A stretch of DNA of 64,000 nt, taken from NCBI GenBank assembly GCA_017441925.1, contig JAFRUE010000006.1, positions 54,682 through 118,681 on the forward strand, in the 5' to 3' direction. Positions 32,323 to 41,757 of this stretch are shown here, piece by piece. Source of the DNA: Bacillota bacterium. GTDB taxonomy: Bacteria; Bacillota; Clostridia; Lachnospirales; Bianqueaceae. Every line of letters starts with the position of its first letter. The first letter of the stretch is position 1. The position numbers and the translations under genes were made by a program. The notes beneath the pieces are model-generated. The model searched no databases. It was not told the DNA's origin and saw nothing but the letters and a program-made list of their open reading frames with translations.

Positions 32323-34359
32323 TTACTTTATGGCCTCCTGTACTTCATCTGCCGTCATGATCCGGATCCTTCCGCTGATCTTTTCCAACGCCACCTGTTT
32401 GTCGGCCGGAACATTCAGCACGCCGAGCCTGACAGAGACTCTATCCGCAAGTCCGGAATCCGGAAGGTCCGTATTATACTCGCAGTATAGATACTGTACT
32501 GTAAAACTCTCCGGAACAGAGGCATAGCTTACCGGATTCCCGATCAGATTCAGAATGCGTGTTTTCGCGACCGGACTCAGTGACGTGATCTCATTATTAC
32601 TGAGATCAATTATGCCCATTGAATAGTCGATCTGGCTGATTGCGCTGTAATCCGTAATCTTATTGTCGGAAAGATCGACGATCTTCAGCTTGGCCTTGTC
32701 CGCCAGTTCTTCGATGGAAGTGATCTGGCAGTTCTCCGCATAGAGCTCGGTCAGTTCCGCCGCATCTTTTGCACAATACATCGTATAGACCGGGATGCCA
32801 GAAATATCGAGTATCTGGATCTGCTTGCATTCGGAAAGCTGCTGCAGCCTGTCTGTCAGCGGATTACCGGCCAGATGGACTTCCTTCAGGCTTTCCGCGC
32901 TCTTATACAGCCAAGAGATATCTGTGAGCTGATTGCCGGAGAGGTCGACTTCTGTAAGTACGGTCAGATTTTCAAACCCGCTCATGCTTGTAATCCCGCA
33001 ATCCGCAAACTGCAGGGTCTGCAGCCTCAGCGATTGAAACACCTTGTCAATCGTCTTGATACCGGTACGATTCAAAGCCAGAGTCCTCAGCTCGGTCAGA
33101 TCTGCCAAAGGCGAGATATCTGTCACCTTGGTATCGGACGCATAGAGATAGTTCAGGTTATCTGCCTCGGCAAGAGACGACAGATTCACAACACCGGTTC
33201 CGTCAATATTCAGCGTCTTAAGTACAGCAGTATTCAGGAGCTTAAGATCGGTGAAGGCCTGATTGCCTGTCAGGTTTACGGCAGTAATCCCTTCATTGGA
33301 AGCGAGAGTAAAATTCTGATCCGTGACGCCGCAGCGGACTAATGCAATCTCCTTCAGCTTCGTAAAATCGTTAAGGAAAGAATAATCCGCGATGCCGGAC
33401 ATATCAGTGAAACCGAGAGTCGTGAGCGGAAGCTCCGTTAACTTATACAGCGCTCCATCCTCAAAAGTACATTTTTCAAGCGTAAGCGTTGTCAGATTCT
33501 CCAGTCTCTGCAGATTTGAAACCGTATCTTTCGTAATGGTCTCTTCCGTCAGCTTTACGGTATAAGTTGTCTCACTGACGCTGACTGTATCCGAAATAAC
33601 GATCTGCGGAGTCTTAGGAGGATTCATCATCACAATAATCTTGATGATAAAGGCAATCAGGAGCACACCTGCGATAATGAGCCCGATCCGAAGGCCGGAC
33701 TTTTTCTTGCCCTTGCCATCAGCTTGAGGAGTCTTGCTCTTTTTCACAGGCTTATTCTTCTGTTTCAGAATCGGCAGAGGTGCCGCTTGGGACACAGACG
33801 CCGGTTTTGGCTCAGGTTTCGGTATCGGTTCCTGCTTCGGCTCTGTCTCCTGAACAGATGCAGCCTGAGGCTCAAGTATCGCCTGGATCTCAGGCTTCGG
33901 TGCCGATTCATTCAACGGCTCTGATGCCGGATTAAGACACGGTTTTAAATCAGGACAGGAACAGATTTTATTGATAAAACCTGCCTCATCTTCGTAATTA
34001 TTACGGATCACGCTCTGCTGCGCAGAAAGCTGCAACTCCATGCCCGGCGACATCTCCGTCCTCTCCAGAACAACGGACAGGAACGGTTTCCTCTTGGACA
34101 ACGCAAACGTAATCTCCCGCCGGCAGTTCGGTGAATCGATGGAATTCTGCGAAATAAAAGCCAGGACCATCGCACTGTCTGTCAGATGCTCGGCGATATT
34201 TTCCGGCCACTCACTGCCCGGAACGATCCCGTCATCATACCAAATGCGGTAGCCTCTGCGGTCCAGCTCCGTCAGGACGCCCATTACCTTATCGGTATCT
34301 TTGTGAGCATAGCTTACGAACACAAAGGGTTCCTGTCCCTCATAGGCCTGCAGCCTCAT
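32323..34359 (-). CDS. TIR-transmembrane-leucine-rich-repeat protein
   Basis: A 678-residue protein, start ATG 34359 after GAGGTGATTCC. Residues 10-135 are a TIR domain: FVFVSYAHKD (12-20), the BB-loop region IWYDDGIVPGSEW (39-51), and SPNCRREITFALSKRK with glutamate 82 in the place of the NADase catalytic residue. A Pro/Glu-rich linker (140-205) and a basic patch (206-221) precede one membrane helix (223-245). From about 265 to 650 come about fifteen short leucine-rich repeats with the LxxLxLxxNxITDxSxL pattern. Positive-inside topology puts TIR in the cytosol and LRRs outside, the Toll-receptor plan in reversed order. The gene is 35 bp after lgt and precedes the RyR-type gene. Confidence 0.9.
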   Translation of the reverse strand: MRLQAYEGQEPFVFVSYAHKDTDKVMGVLTELDRRGYRIWYDDGIVPGSEWPENIAEHLTDSAMVLAFISQNSIDSPNCRREITFALSKRKPFLSVVLERTEMSPGMELQLSAQQSVIRNNYEDEAGFINKICSCPDLKPCLNPASEPLNESAPKPEIQAILEPQAASVQETEPKQEPIPKPEPKPASVSQAAPLPILKQKNKPVKKSKTPQADGKGKKKSGLRIGLIIAGVLLIAFIIKIIVMMNPPKTPQIVISDTVSVSETTYTVKLTEETITKDTVSNLQRLENLTTLTLEKCTFEDGALYKLTELPLTTLGFTDMSGIADYSFLNDFTKLKEIALVRCGVTDQNFTLASNEGITAVNLTGNQAFTDLKLLNTAVLKTLNIDGTGVVNLSSLAEADNLNYLYASDTKVTDISPLADLTELRTLALNRTGIKTIDKVFQSLRLQTLQFADCGITSMSGFENLTVLTEVDLSGNQLTDISWLYKSAESLKEVHLAGNPLTDRLQQLSECKQIQILDISGIPVYTMYCAKDAAELTELYAENCQITSIEELADKAKLKIVDLSDNKITDYSAISQIDYSMGIIDLSNNEITSLSPVAKTRILNLIGNPVSYASVPESFTVQYLYCEYNTDLPDSGLADRVSVRLGVLNVPADKQVALEKISGRIRIMTADEVQEAIK

Positions 34360-34394
34360 GGAATCACCTCTTCCCGCTGAAAGCGGCTTGTATT

Positions 34395-35399
34395 TCAGTC
34401 TTCTTTGGGCTTTTCTTCGCTGTCTGAGTTTTCGGAAATACCTGTTTCTTCCGTTGCTTCTTCCACTGTTTCTTCAACTGTTTCCGCTGCTTCGGAAGCC
34501 GCCTCCCCGGCGGTCCCGGTCAGTTCTTCCTGCGTGCGGAACGCATCGCCGAGAGCGGACAGATCCTTTTCCTGCTCTTCCTGGACCTGTTCCTTCCGAT
34601 CCATCTCCGCGTTGACGCGCGCCTCGATCTCAGCGATCGCGTTGGCTTTCTTTTCCTTAAGCATGATGATCAGCCAGCCGACGGCAAAGATCACCACGAA
34701 AATCGCGATGAACTGTGACGTGGAGAAAGGTCCGACGCTGCCGCGCGGATCATTGCGCAGTAATTCGACAAAGAAACGTCCTACGGAATACAGGATCAGA
34801 TACAGGATGACAGGAATGCCTTCCATGCGTTTCTTGCCTTTGCGTGTATACCAGAACAGGAACGCAGCAAGCAGCAGATCTCCGATACTTGAGATCAGCT
34901 GTGTGGGAATGAGGCTGACACCTGACGGCGCCAGACCGCTCTCCGGAAACGTGACGGCGTACCAGGCATGAGACTCCTTGCCGTAGCAGCAGCCCGCGAG
35001 GAAGCATCCGATGCGTCCGAAGCCCTGTGCCAGCGGAATCGACGGGACCGCAAGATCCATATACGGCATAAAAGGCTTCTTTTTGATACGGCAGTACACG
35101 TATGCCGCGAGGATTCCGATAATGACACCGCCGTACAGTACGAAACCGTTGGAAAAATCAAGCAGGATCGACGGATCCTTGATGATCGCGGGCAGCTCGA
35201 CTACATAATAAGTCAGCTTCGCGCCGATTACGCCAGCGATGACACCGATAAGCGCAATATTGAAAATATGATCCGAATCCATGCCGCGGTTCTTGGCGCG
35301 GACACTTGCCGTCCAGACTGCCGCGATGATTCCGAGCGCAATCATCAGACCGTAGCTGTAGAAGCTGACCGGTCCGATCGAAAACAGTTTAATATGCAT
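34395..35399 (-). CDS. lgt: prolipoprotein diacylglyceryl transferase, with acidic C-terminal tail
   Basis: Start ATG 35399 (GGGAGGAGAG) gives 334 residues. The enzyme moves diacylglycerol from phosphatidylglycerol to the lipobox cysteine. Its signature is seen as GRIGCFLAGCCYGKES, with about seven membrane helices and the final SVGRFFVELLRNDPRG region. After the last helix (LIIMLKEKKA) there is a tail of about 75 residues rich in Glu and Ala (VEETVEEATEE), longer than in B. subtilis Lgt and probably cytosolic. It overlaps the methyltransferase gene by 11 bp. Two lipoprotein substrates are encoded in this window. Confidence 0.95.
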   Translation of the reverse strand: MHIKLFSIGPVSFYSYGLMIALGIIAAVWTASVRAKNRGMDSDHIFNIALIGVIAGVIGAKLTYYVVELPAIIKDPSILLDFSNGFVLYGGVIIGILAAYVYCRIKKKPFMPYMDLAVPSIPLAQGFGRIGCFLAGCCYGKESHAWYAVTFPESGLAPSGVSLIPTQLISSIGDLLLAAFLFWYTRKGKKRMEGIPVILYLILYSVGRFFVELLRNDPRGSVGPFSTSQFIAIFVVIFAVGWLIIMLKEKKANAIAEIEARVNAEMDRKEQVQEEQEKDLSALGDAFRTQEELTGTAGEAASEAAETVEETVEEATEETGISENSDSEEKPKED

Positions 35400-36219
35400 T
35401 TCTCTCTCCTCCCAGACGCTGCCTGAGCGCCTCATATATGATCACTGCGGCAGCGGCCGACGCGTTCAGCGATTCGGCTCTGCCCGGCTGCGGGATACGG
35501 ATCCTCTCATCCGCCATCTCAGCCACATCCGCAGACAATCCGCTGCCTTCATTACCGATCAGGATCACGCTGCCTCCGGAAAGATCCGCGTCATACAGAC
35601 TGCGCGAACCGTCCAGATATGCCGCAAAAACGCGGATCCCCGTCTTCTGGAGCCTGCGCAGCGTTCCCCGGAGATCATCCGTATAGACAGCCGGAATATG
35701 AAAGACCGACCCCATCGAGGCCCGCACGGCTTTTGGCGAAAAGATATCCACACATCCTTTGGATAGCAGTATCCCGTCCGCACCAGCCGCGTCCGCTGTC
35801 CGCAGAATTGTCCCGGCATTGCCCGGATCCTGCACATTCTCCAGAGCGATGATGAACGGGTTGTTCCCGGCCGCTATGTCGTCCGGCAGCATCTCCGGTC
35901 TGCGCACCGCCGCCAGAATCCCCTGAGGATGCTGCGTCTCGCAAAGTGTCCCGAACAGAGCATCCGGCACGCACAGAACGTCTCCGCCGGCCTGCAGCGT
36001 ATCAGTAACAACCTGTGGCAACGCGTCTCGGTTCGCATCATAAAACGAGGCGGAAAGCGCGACTGTTTCGGCCTTCCACGGAGCTTTGATCTCCCCTGTC
36101 AGCCGGAGTCCCTCTGCCGGGAAGAGTCCGCTCTCCCGCCGTCCCTTGACGCTCTGCAGGCTTTTCAACAGCCGGATCCTGGGATTAGCGGCACTCGTCA
36201 CCATCTGAACCTGATTCAT
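35389..36219 (-). CDS. RNA methyltransferase of the SpoU/TrmH family
   Basis: A 276-residue protein with an N-terminal substrate-binding domain (ITSAANPRIRLLKSL-like start, FPAEGLRLTGE) and the SPOUT knot: LENVQDPGNAGTILRTADA, then VILIGNEGSGLS, then IRIPQPGRAESLNASAAAAVI, the three TrmH motifs. It methylates the 2'-O of ribose in rRNA or tRNA; RlmB-like 23S rRNA activity is most likely. It overlaps lgt by 11 bp. Confidence 0.9.
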   Translation of the reverse strand: MNQVQMVTSAANPRIRLLKSLQSVKGRRESGLFPAEGLRLTGEIKAPWKAETVALSASFYDANRDALPQVVTDTLQAGGDVLCVPDALFGTLCETQHPQGILAAVRRPEMLPDDIAAGNNPFIIALENVQDPGNAGTILRTADAAGADGILLSKGCVDIFSPKAVRASMGSVFHIPAVYTDDLRGTLRRLQKTGIRVFAAYLDGSRSLYDADLSGGSVILIGNEGSGLSADVAEMADERIRIPQPGRAESLNASAAAAVIIYEALRQRLGGERNAY

Positions 36220-36249
36220 ATCTCTAATGTCCTGATCGTAATCTGATGT

Positions 36250-36291
36250 AAAAAAGGGCGCACCCCGTCAGTGAAAACGGTGAGCGCCCCT
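36250..36291 (-). terminator. terminator of the rpsF-ssb-rpsR operon
   Basis: GGGCGCACCCCGT / ACGGTGAGCGCCC, a nearly perfect 13-bp stem (36256-36289) with a T-run on the minus strand (36255-36251). Confidence 0.9.
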
Positions 36292-36298
36292 GTTCTTA

Positions 36299-36538
36299 TT
36301 AATCGTCAATATAAGGCATCAAAGCCAGATGTCTGGCGCGCTTGATTGCAACGGTCAGCATCCTCTGATGCTTTGCGCAGCTGCCGGTAATGCGGCGCGG
36401 CAGAATCTTTCCGCGCTCGGAAACGAACTTCTTCAGCTTTGCTACGTCTTTATAGTCAAGGGTCTCGCCCTTGCCTGCGCAGAACTCGCAAACGCGCTTC
36501 CTGCGGTGAATCATAGGCCTCTTCTTCTGAGGAACCAT
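36299..36538 (-). CDS. rpsR: 30S ribosomal protein S18
   Basis: A 79-residue protein: RRKRVCEFC near the start, [40 protein letters not shown] and [10 protein letters not shown] are the S18 family signature. It binds next to S6 in the 30S platform. The cysteines (CEFC and later C) may hold zinc, as in some S18 forms. It is the third gene of the rpsF-ssb-rpsR operon, 55 bp after ssb. Confidence 0.98.
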   Translation of the reverse strand: MVPQKKRPMIHRRKRVCEFCAGKGETLDYKDVAKLKKFVSERGKILPRRITGSCAKHQRMLTVAIKRARHLALMPYIDD

Positions 36539-36593
36539 CTCAATACCTCCTGTTCGATATATAGACCGGGGTCATCCGGCTCTGGCATCTGTG

Positions 36594-37235
36594 TCAGAAC
36601 GGAAGATCCTTATCTCCCTGCAATGTGGTGTCAACAGGCGTGAATCCTTCCGGAGCCTTGGCTCCCGGATCCGCTCCCTGGAACTGATCGTCGGACGCCG
36701 CGTAATCAGGCATTGTGTCAGGAGCCGGCACGAAACCGCCCTGTGCGCCCTGATTCCCGTATCCGCCGCCGTATCCGCCGTTGCCTGCATAGCTGCCGCT
36801 CGGCGCCGCAGGAGCAAAATCGGCTGACCTGTTATAGGAATTATCCGTGTTATAACCGTTGCCGTAACCGTTGCCATAGCTTGCTCCGCCGGCCTGTTCA
36901 CGGCCTGCCGAAGCACTCTTGCTCTCGCAGAATTCCTGATCGTCCGCGACAACCTCGTATCCGCGTCTCTTCTCTCCGGTCCTCTTGTCAACATAGCTGT
37001 TGACGTGCAGGGATCCGGTGATCAGAACGCGCATTCCCTTGCGGAAATAGTTCCTCGCGAAATCTCCGCGTCTCTGGAATGCCGTGATATCGATGAAATC
37101 CGTTGTTGTCTGGCCGTCCTGTCCTCTGTAAGAACGGTCTACCGCAATCGTATAATGTACAACCTGAGTTCCGTCCTGAGCGATTCGAACTTCGGGATCT
37201 CTGGTCAGGCGACCCATTAAAATAACCTTATTCAT
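36594..37235 (-). CDS. ssb: single-stranded DNA-binding protein
   Basis: A 213-residue protein: the OB-fold (MNKVILMGRLTRDPEVR, FIDITAFQRRGDFARNYFRKG, KRRGYEVVADDQEFCESK) takes the first 110 residues; a Gly/Tyr/Asn-rich linker (about 115-165) and an acidic C-terminal tip GDKDLPF follow. The tip recruits replication and repair proteins. Its place between rpsF and rpsR matches the usual Firmicute operon. Confidence 0.98.
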   Translation of the reverse strand: MNKVILMGRLTRDPEVRIAQDGTQVVHYTIAVDRSYRGQDGQTTTDFIDITAFQRRGDFARNYFRKGMRVLITGSLHVNSYVDKRTGEKRRGYEVVADDQEFCESKSASAGREQAGGASYGNGYGNGYNTDNSYNRSADFAPAAPSGSYAGNGGYGGGYGNQGAQGGFVPAPDTMPDYAASDDQFQGADPGAKAPEGFTPVDTTLQGDKDLPF

Positions 37236-37260
37236 GGAACATCCTCCTTGGCTTATGCCA

Positions 37261-37548
37261 TCACTCGTCGACTCTGATAATCAAGTAACGAAGAAGATTT
37301 TCCATGATGCGCAGGTCCTGCTCAAGAGCAACGCTCATGGTGGGCTCTGCATCAACGTAAATAAAGCAGTACGTGCCTTCCGTCTGTTTATTGATCTCGT
37401 AAGCAAGACGACGCTTGCCCCAGTCATCAACATTCGTTACGGTACCGCCTCTGCGCTCGATGTAGCCCTTGACATTCTCTACAACTGCATTTTTCTCTTC
37501 ATCTGACAGAACAGGAGAAATAATGAGTGCGACTTCGTATTTGTTCAT
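37261..37548 (-). CDS. rpsF: 30S ribosomal protein S6
   Basis: The start is ATG 37548, preceded by AAAGGAGGTG, giving 95 residues that begin MNKYEVALIISPVLSDEEK. The KRRLAYEINKQTEGTYCF stretch is the family signature. S6 forms the platform with S18, and in several bacteria the S6-S18 pair represses its own mRNA through the leader. The leader here (about 37549-37614) has a small hairpin CCTTGC/GCAAGG that could serve this, but a match to the known S6:S18 motif was not established. Confidence 0.98.
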   Translation of the reverse strand: MNKYEVALIISPVLSDEEKNAVVENVKGYIERRGGTVTNVDDWGKRRLAYEINKQTEGTYCFIYVDAEPTMSVALEQDLRIMENLLRYLIIRVDE

Positions 37549-37620
37549 CTTCTGCACCTCCTTTTGGACTATGGCCCTTGCGCGAGGCAAGAGCAAGGAT
37601 AAATAATCGCTCGGTTACCT

Positions 37621-37649
37621 ATTATACAATAACTCCGGGTGAATAGCAA
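37621..37649 (-). promoter_or_regulatory. promoter of the rpsF operon
   Basis: Minus strand TTGCTA (37649-37644), 17 bp, TATAAT (37626-37621). Confidence 0.8.
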
Positions 37650-37669
37650 GTGTTTTTTTATTGTATTTG

Positions 37670-37700
37670 TCTGAAAAAAATGGTCCGGACCAATTTTCCA
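37670..37700. promoter_or_regulatory. 12-bp perfect palindrome between aroB and rpsF
   Basis: TGGTCCGGACCA (37681-37692) flanked by A-runs and T-runs. On the minus strand it is followed by seven T, so it may be a weak terminator of aroB, or an operator for a dimeric regulator. Confidence 0.4.
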
Positions 37701-37760
37701 GTGAATTCAGTATATCATCCGCTGCAGGAAAATCAACAGATCCTGCCAAAATAAACTTTA

Positions 37761-38888
37761 TTAAATTTTCCGGAAATCCCGGACAGTCTCAAGAAGTGTC
37801 TCCTCCGGGACCTGCACGGTGCAGGCGCCGCTTTCAGAAGTCACGATCTGCCCCGGTCCTGACAGCAGCACGAATGCGATCCGTCCCTGCCGGACCTTTT
37901 TATCCCGCTTCATGACCTCAAGGATATCCTCTGTACGGATCTCCTCCGGGATCCTGCATTCCTGCCGGTACCGGCGCAGCAGTCTGACCTGTTCTCCGGC
38001 ATAGTCTTCAGTCCCGAATCCAAGCCTCTGGGACAGATAGGCCGCATAGGCGATCCCGACCGCCACGCATTCGCCGTGGATCATCTTATATCCGCTGAGA
38101 AGCTCGACGGCGTGCCCCAGTGTATGCCCGTAATTCAGAATTCCCCGGATTCCGCGCTCCAACTGATCCTCACTGACGACCGCATTCTTGACTTTGCTGT
38201 TCTCGAGGAAAAGCTCTTCCATCGTCTGTTCATATTCCGCATCACCGCGCCGCGCCGTGACTATTTCCTGTTTTGCCTCGAGCAGTTTCGCGAGCTCCGG
38301 GTTCCGGATGAAGCTGTGCTTGATCAGCTCCACAAGGCCTGCGTAATAATTGCGCTCATCCAGTGTTGCGAGCGTCCGCATATCCATATAGACTGCTACC
38401 GGACTGTGAAAAGCGCCGATCAGGTTCTTCCCGTACGGCACGTCCACAGCGGTTTTGCTGCCGATCGCGGAATCCGCCATCGCGAGCGTACTCGTCGGGA
38501 TCTGCACGACCGGAACCCCGCGCATATAGGTCGCCGCGACAAAGCCCGCCAGATCGCCTGTCACGCCCCCGCCGAGGGCGAGCACATAGGAATCGCGGCC
38601 GTAACCGGCTTCCATCATCGCGTCTTCGAGCTTTTCTTTCTGAGCGCGGTTCTTGCTGCTCTCTCCTTCAGGGAACATGAAAGTCTGCACCGCAATGCCC
38701 TGTTCCCGCAGCGCTTCCTCGAGCCGGCCCGCATACAGTGGTCCGACATGACTGTCCGTAATCAGCGCGGCGCGGTTTCCGAGAGGATGCCCTGCCAGAT
38801 CCCGGGCAATCTGCCCAAACAGTCCGGATCCGGCATATACCTCATAGCTCAGCGGTTTCACCGCTACATCAACATGAATACTGCGCAT
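37761..38888 (-). CDS. aroB: 3-dehydroquinate synthase
   Basis: The start is ATG 38888 (AAAGGAG), giving 375 residues. FPEGESSKNRAQKEKLEDAM, LALGGGVTGDLAGFVAATYMRG, PTSTLAMADSAIGSKTAVD and KNLIGAFHSP are the NAD- and substrate-binding motifs; the zinc ligands lie in LVELIKH, RGILNYGHTLGHAVE and HGECVAVG. The enzyme makes dehydroquinate from DAHP in the shikimate pathway. It follows the YfhO gene by about 36 bp. Confidence 0.97.
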   Translation of the reverse strand: MRSIHVDVAVKPLSYEVYAGSGLFGQIARDLAGHPLGNRAALITDSHVGPLYAGRLEEALREQGIAVQTFMFPEGESSKNRAQKEKLEDAMMEAGYGRDSYVLALGGGVTGDLAGFVAATYMRGVPVVQIPTSTLAMADSAIGSKTAVDVPYGKNLIGAFHSPVAVYMDMRTLATLDERNYYAGLVELIKHSFIRNPELAKLLEAKQEIVTARRGDAEYEQTMEELFLENSKVKNAVVSEDQLERGIRGILNYGHTLGHAVELLSGYKMIHGECVAVGIAYAAYLSQRLGFGTEDYAGEQVRLLRRYRQECRIPEEIRTEDILEVMKRDKKVRQGRIAFVLLSGPGQIVTSESGACTVQVPEETLLETVRDFRKI

Positions 38889-38924
38889 GGCAGGCTCCTT
38901 TCCCGGCACGTCCGCACCGATTTG

Positions 38925-41696
38925 TTACGCTGTCAGATTAATGATCATCGGCAGAATATAGATCGCAAGCAATATGGCGGTCAGCCAGAGATACGGCAGG
39001 ATTCCGGCCGGACGGTGCCACCATCTGACCGGCTGCTCCAGAATCACAATCGGTCCGTCTGCTGCCGGTCCGTTTACGCCCGATACATCTGCCTCTGTTT
39101 TTTTTCGCCGCTTTAGATTCCGCCAGACGGCCGCAGCCATCAGCAGCAGGATTCCCACGGCGCTGAGCATCAGTCCGTACCACATCCCGGGCGTCTCATA
39201 CCGTATCTCTATATGATTCTCGCCGGTGCCAAGCTCAACACACATGAATCCGCTGAGCGCCGTATACAGGATCGCTTTCTTCCCGTTAATCTCAGCTGTA
39301 TAGCCAGGATGATAGGGAATCGGGATCAGAAGTGTCTCCCGGCTGTTCTTTGTCGTATAATCTGCAATGATCCGGCTGCCTTTGAACGTAAGATCTGTCC
39401 CTTTCACCGTCCGTTCGAGCTCCCGCATTGTCTCCTCCGCAAGGCTGAACAACTCAAAAGACTGCAGATGCGTCAGATTTTTACTGATCATGACCTCTAC
39501 GCGGATACTCTCGTTTTCATAGGTTCCGAGATCCAGGATTCCGTTCAGTTTCTGCAACGGGTACTGGTTCACGACGACTTTTCCGTTGACCGTGATCATG
39601 CAGGACTTATTGGCCGGTGCGTTAAGCCTGGTGTTGTACCGTCCCTCGAAACAGTCAAAATACAGTGTCTGCCGGCCATCGATATATATGTCGTACACGA
39701 GCTGTCCGACAGTACTGTCCCCCGTCAGCGAGATCGTATCATCTATCACCGCAAGATTCTGCTTATCCGTCGCTTCGTAACAGGTAAACAGATCCCCTTC
39801 CCCGTCAAAAAGCAGCTTGTACAGCGTATCCTGCGCCAGCATGCGGTTGCCGGAACGCGTCGCAATGATTTCATCCGGCCCTGCGTCCGTCACAATCGCG
39901 TCAGGGAAATCATATCCGCTCCGGACGATGGAATAGATATCATTGCTGTAAAGCGGCTCTTCACCGCTCTTAATCCGCGTATTATACGCGACCGTATAAG
40001 ATACTCCGAGCAGCGCGTCGGAGAAATCCGTCCCTCCCTGGGAATCGGACTGCATCCAGTAAGACGAATATCCGAGTTTTTTCAGTGCGAACAGAGTGTC
40101 CTGATTTGTCAGCGATGTGTAATGTGAAAACGTCGGCATACCCGCCGCGCCCATCCAGTTGGCTTCGATCTCACGGTTACGCGTTTTTACCCGGTAAAAT
40201 CCCGTCTCGTCGATCCTCCGGTCCAGATCCAGCACCTCTTTATAGCCGCTCTGATCCGAAGCCGGATAGCCCATGTAGACTCCGCCCTGGAAGAAGACTT
40301 CAAGCACCATCACGGTCGCGATCACGACGCCGAAGGACGAAATGTCGAACCACCGTGCTTTTCCGAAGATCAGGCACACGGCATAAGCCGCTGCTGTCAC
40401 CGCAAAGGCGACGGTCAGCGCGGCAAGCGATCCTTTGGAACCCCAAAGCGTTGACGTATAGCTGCTCATGATCTCCTTTTCATCGTGCTGCCAGTACACA
40501 AGGAACGTGGCAAGCAGAATGATCACGACCATGCAGAAGATCGAAGCGGTAAGATTCTGCCGGACACGCCTGCGGTACGTCTCCTCTTCTTCCGGCCCGG
40601 TCTCCCCGGACTGCTTATGATCTGCAATCATTGCCTCAAATGACTCCGCGGCAAGCTGCAGCATGTACAGCGCAGTCATATATCCGTACCGGACGGGGAA
40701 ACACTGGTAATCGCCGGTATGCCACATCCGGTTGATCGGATCCAGAAAGAGCGGTATCAGCAGGAGCACAGTCATATACAGATCGACACGCGAAAGCGGC
40801 CTCTTGCGCAGCCCCTTGTACGGGAAGAAAAACAGCGCCGGCACGAAGATCCCCGTACAGTAAAGGAAGGGTATCGTCGTAGGCCAATTGGTCTTAAGCT
40901 TGCTGCCCTTGATATTGGTGAGCAGACTCGTTCCGCGCGCGGATTCTCGTACTGCGATCAGGCAGGGCAGCCAGATCACCGCCGTCAGCAAAGCCGCGGT
41001 CAGGCTTGCCTTGACAAATGCCAGAGCGAGTCTCCCCCGGTCCCTCGCCGGAACGGCTATACAAAGCCGGAATCCGGTATACAGCAGCAGGAAAATGACC
41101 ACCATATAGCTGAGGTAATAATTCACACAAAGCTCCGCTACAAGAACTGCGATATAGAGACCGGGACGGTTCTTCTCAAACAGGCGGTCGAGCCCAAGCA
41201 GCAGGAGCGGGAACAGATATGCCATATCCAGCCAGACAACGTTCTGATAGAACATCATCGTAAAGCCGGAGAAAGCATACATACACGCAAGGACTGTCCG
41301 GAGCAGGACCGTCAGAGCCGGATTCCTTTTCTTAAAAAACAGATAGGACGTCAGCGCGCTCAGTATGATCTTGACAAAGATCAGCAGCTCGTAGAACTCA
41401 AGCATGTTCTCCTTCGGAACAAAGACAGATAGCAGATGCAGCGGGCTGGAAGCGAAAAACAAAATCACCGACCACATATCCATGCCGCCGGCGTTGTGCA
41501 TATTCATAAAAAGAGACTGCCGGCCCGTCAGGATCTCTTTCAGATCGATCAGGATCGGCACTGTCTGCTGTCTGGCATCTGCCCACGCGTTCGTCAGTTT
41601 CCCGCACGGAAAGATGGAAAAACACAGATAAATCAGTAAACAAAGGATACCTGCCGAGACGGCCGGTATCGCAAGTTCCCATTTTTTCAGGTTCAT
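38925..41696 (-). CDS. YfhO family membrane protein
   Basis: The 923-residue protein has about 13 membrane helices in the first 480 residues plus one near the end. FHTAQ-type motifs are absent; VLACMYAFSGFTMMFYQNVVWLDMAYLFPLLLLG and GYPASDQSGYKEV-like extracellular parts match the YfhO/GtrC-like group, a GT-C-fold family linked to glycosylation of wall teichoic or lipoteichoic acids in Bacillus and Listeria. The big region at 490-860 is beta-rich and outside the membrane. Donor and acceptor are not evident. Confidence 0.85.
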   Translation of the reverse strand: MNLKKWELAIPAVSAGILCLLIYLCFSIFPCGKLTNAWADARQQTVPILIDLKEILTGRQSLFMNMHNAGGMDMWSVILFFASSPLHLLSVFVPKENMLEFYELLIFVKIILSALTSYLFFKKRNPALTVLLRTVLACMYAFSGFTMMFYQNVVWLDMAYLFPLLLLGLDRLFEKNRPGLYIAVLVAELCVNYYLSYMVVIFLLLYTGFRLCIAVPARDRGRLALAFVKASLTAALLTAVIWLPCLIAVRESARGTSLLTNIKGSKLKTNWPTTIPFLYCTGIFVPALFFFPYKGLRKRPLSRVDLYMTVLLLIPLFLDPINRMWHTGDYQCFPVRYGYMTALYMLQLAAESFEAMIADHKQSGETGPEEEETYRRRVRQNLTASIFCMVVIILLATFLVYWQHDEKEIMSSYTSTLWGSKGSLAALTVAFAVTAAAYAVCLIFGKARWFDISSFGVVIATVMVLEVFFQGGVYMGYPASDQSGYKEVLDLDRRIDETGFYRVKTRNREIEANWMGAAGMPTFSHYTSLTNQDTLFALKKLGYSSYWMQSDSQGGTDFSDALLGVSYTVAYNTRIKSGEEPLYSNDIYSIVRSGYDFPDAIVTDAGPDEIIATRSGNRMLAQDTLYKLLFDGEGDLFTCYEATDKQNLAVIDDTISLTGDSTVGQLVYDIYIDGRQTLYFDCFEGRYNTRLNAPANKSCMITVNGKVVVNQYPLQKLNGILDLGTYENESIRVEVMISKNLTHLQSFELFSLAEETMRELERTVKGTDLTFKGSRIIADYTTKNSRETLLIPIPYHPGYTAEINGKKAILYTALSGFMCVELGTGENHIEIRYETPGMWYGLMLSAVGILLLMAAAVWRNLKRRKKTEADVSGVNGPAADGPIVILEQPVRWWHRPAGILPYLWLTAILLAIYILPMIINLTA

Positions 41697-41757
41697 CTCG
41701 CTGCTTTTCTACAGTATCCCGGCACGGCCGGAGCCGCGCCGGGTCCTTTTCTTCAAA

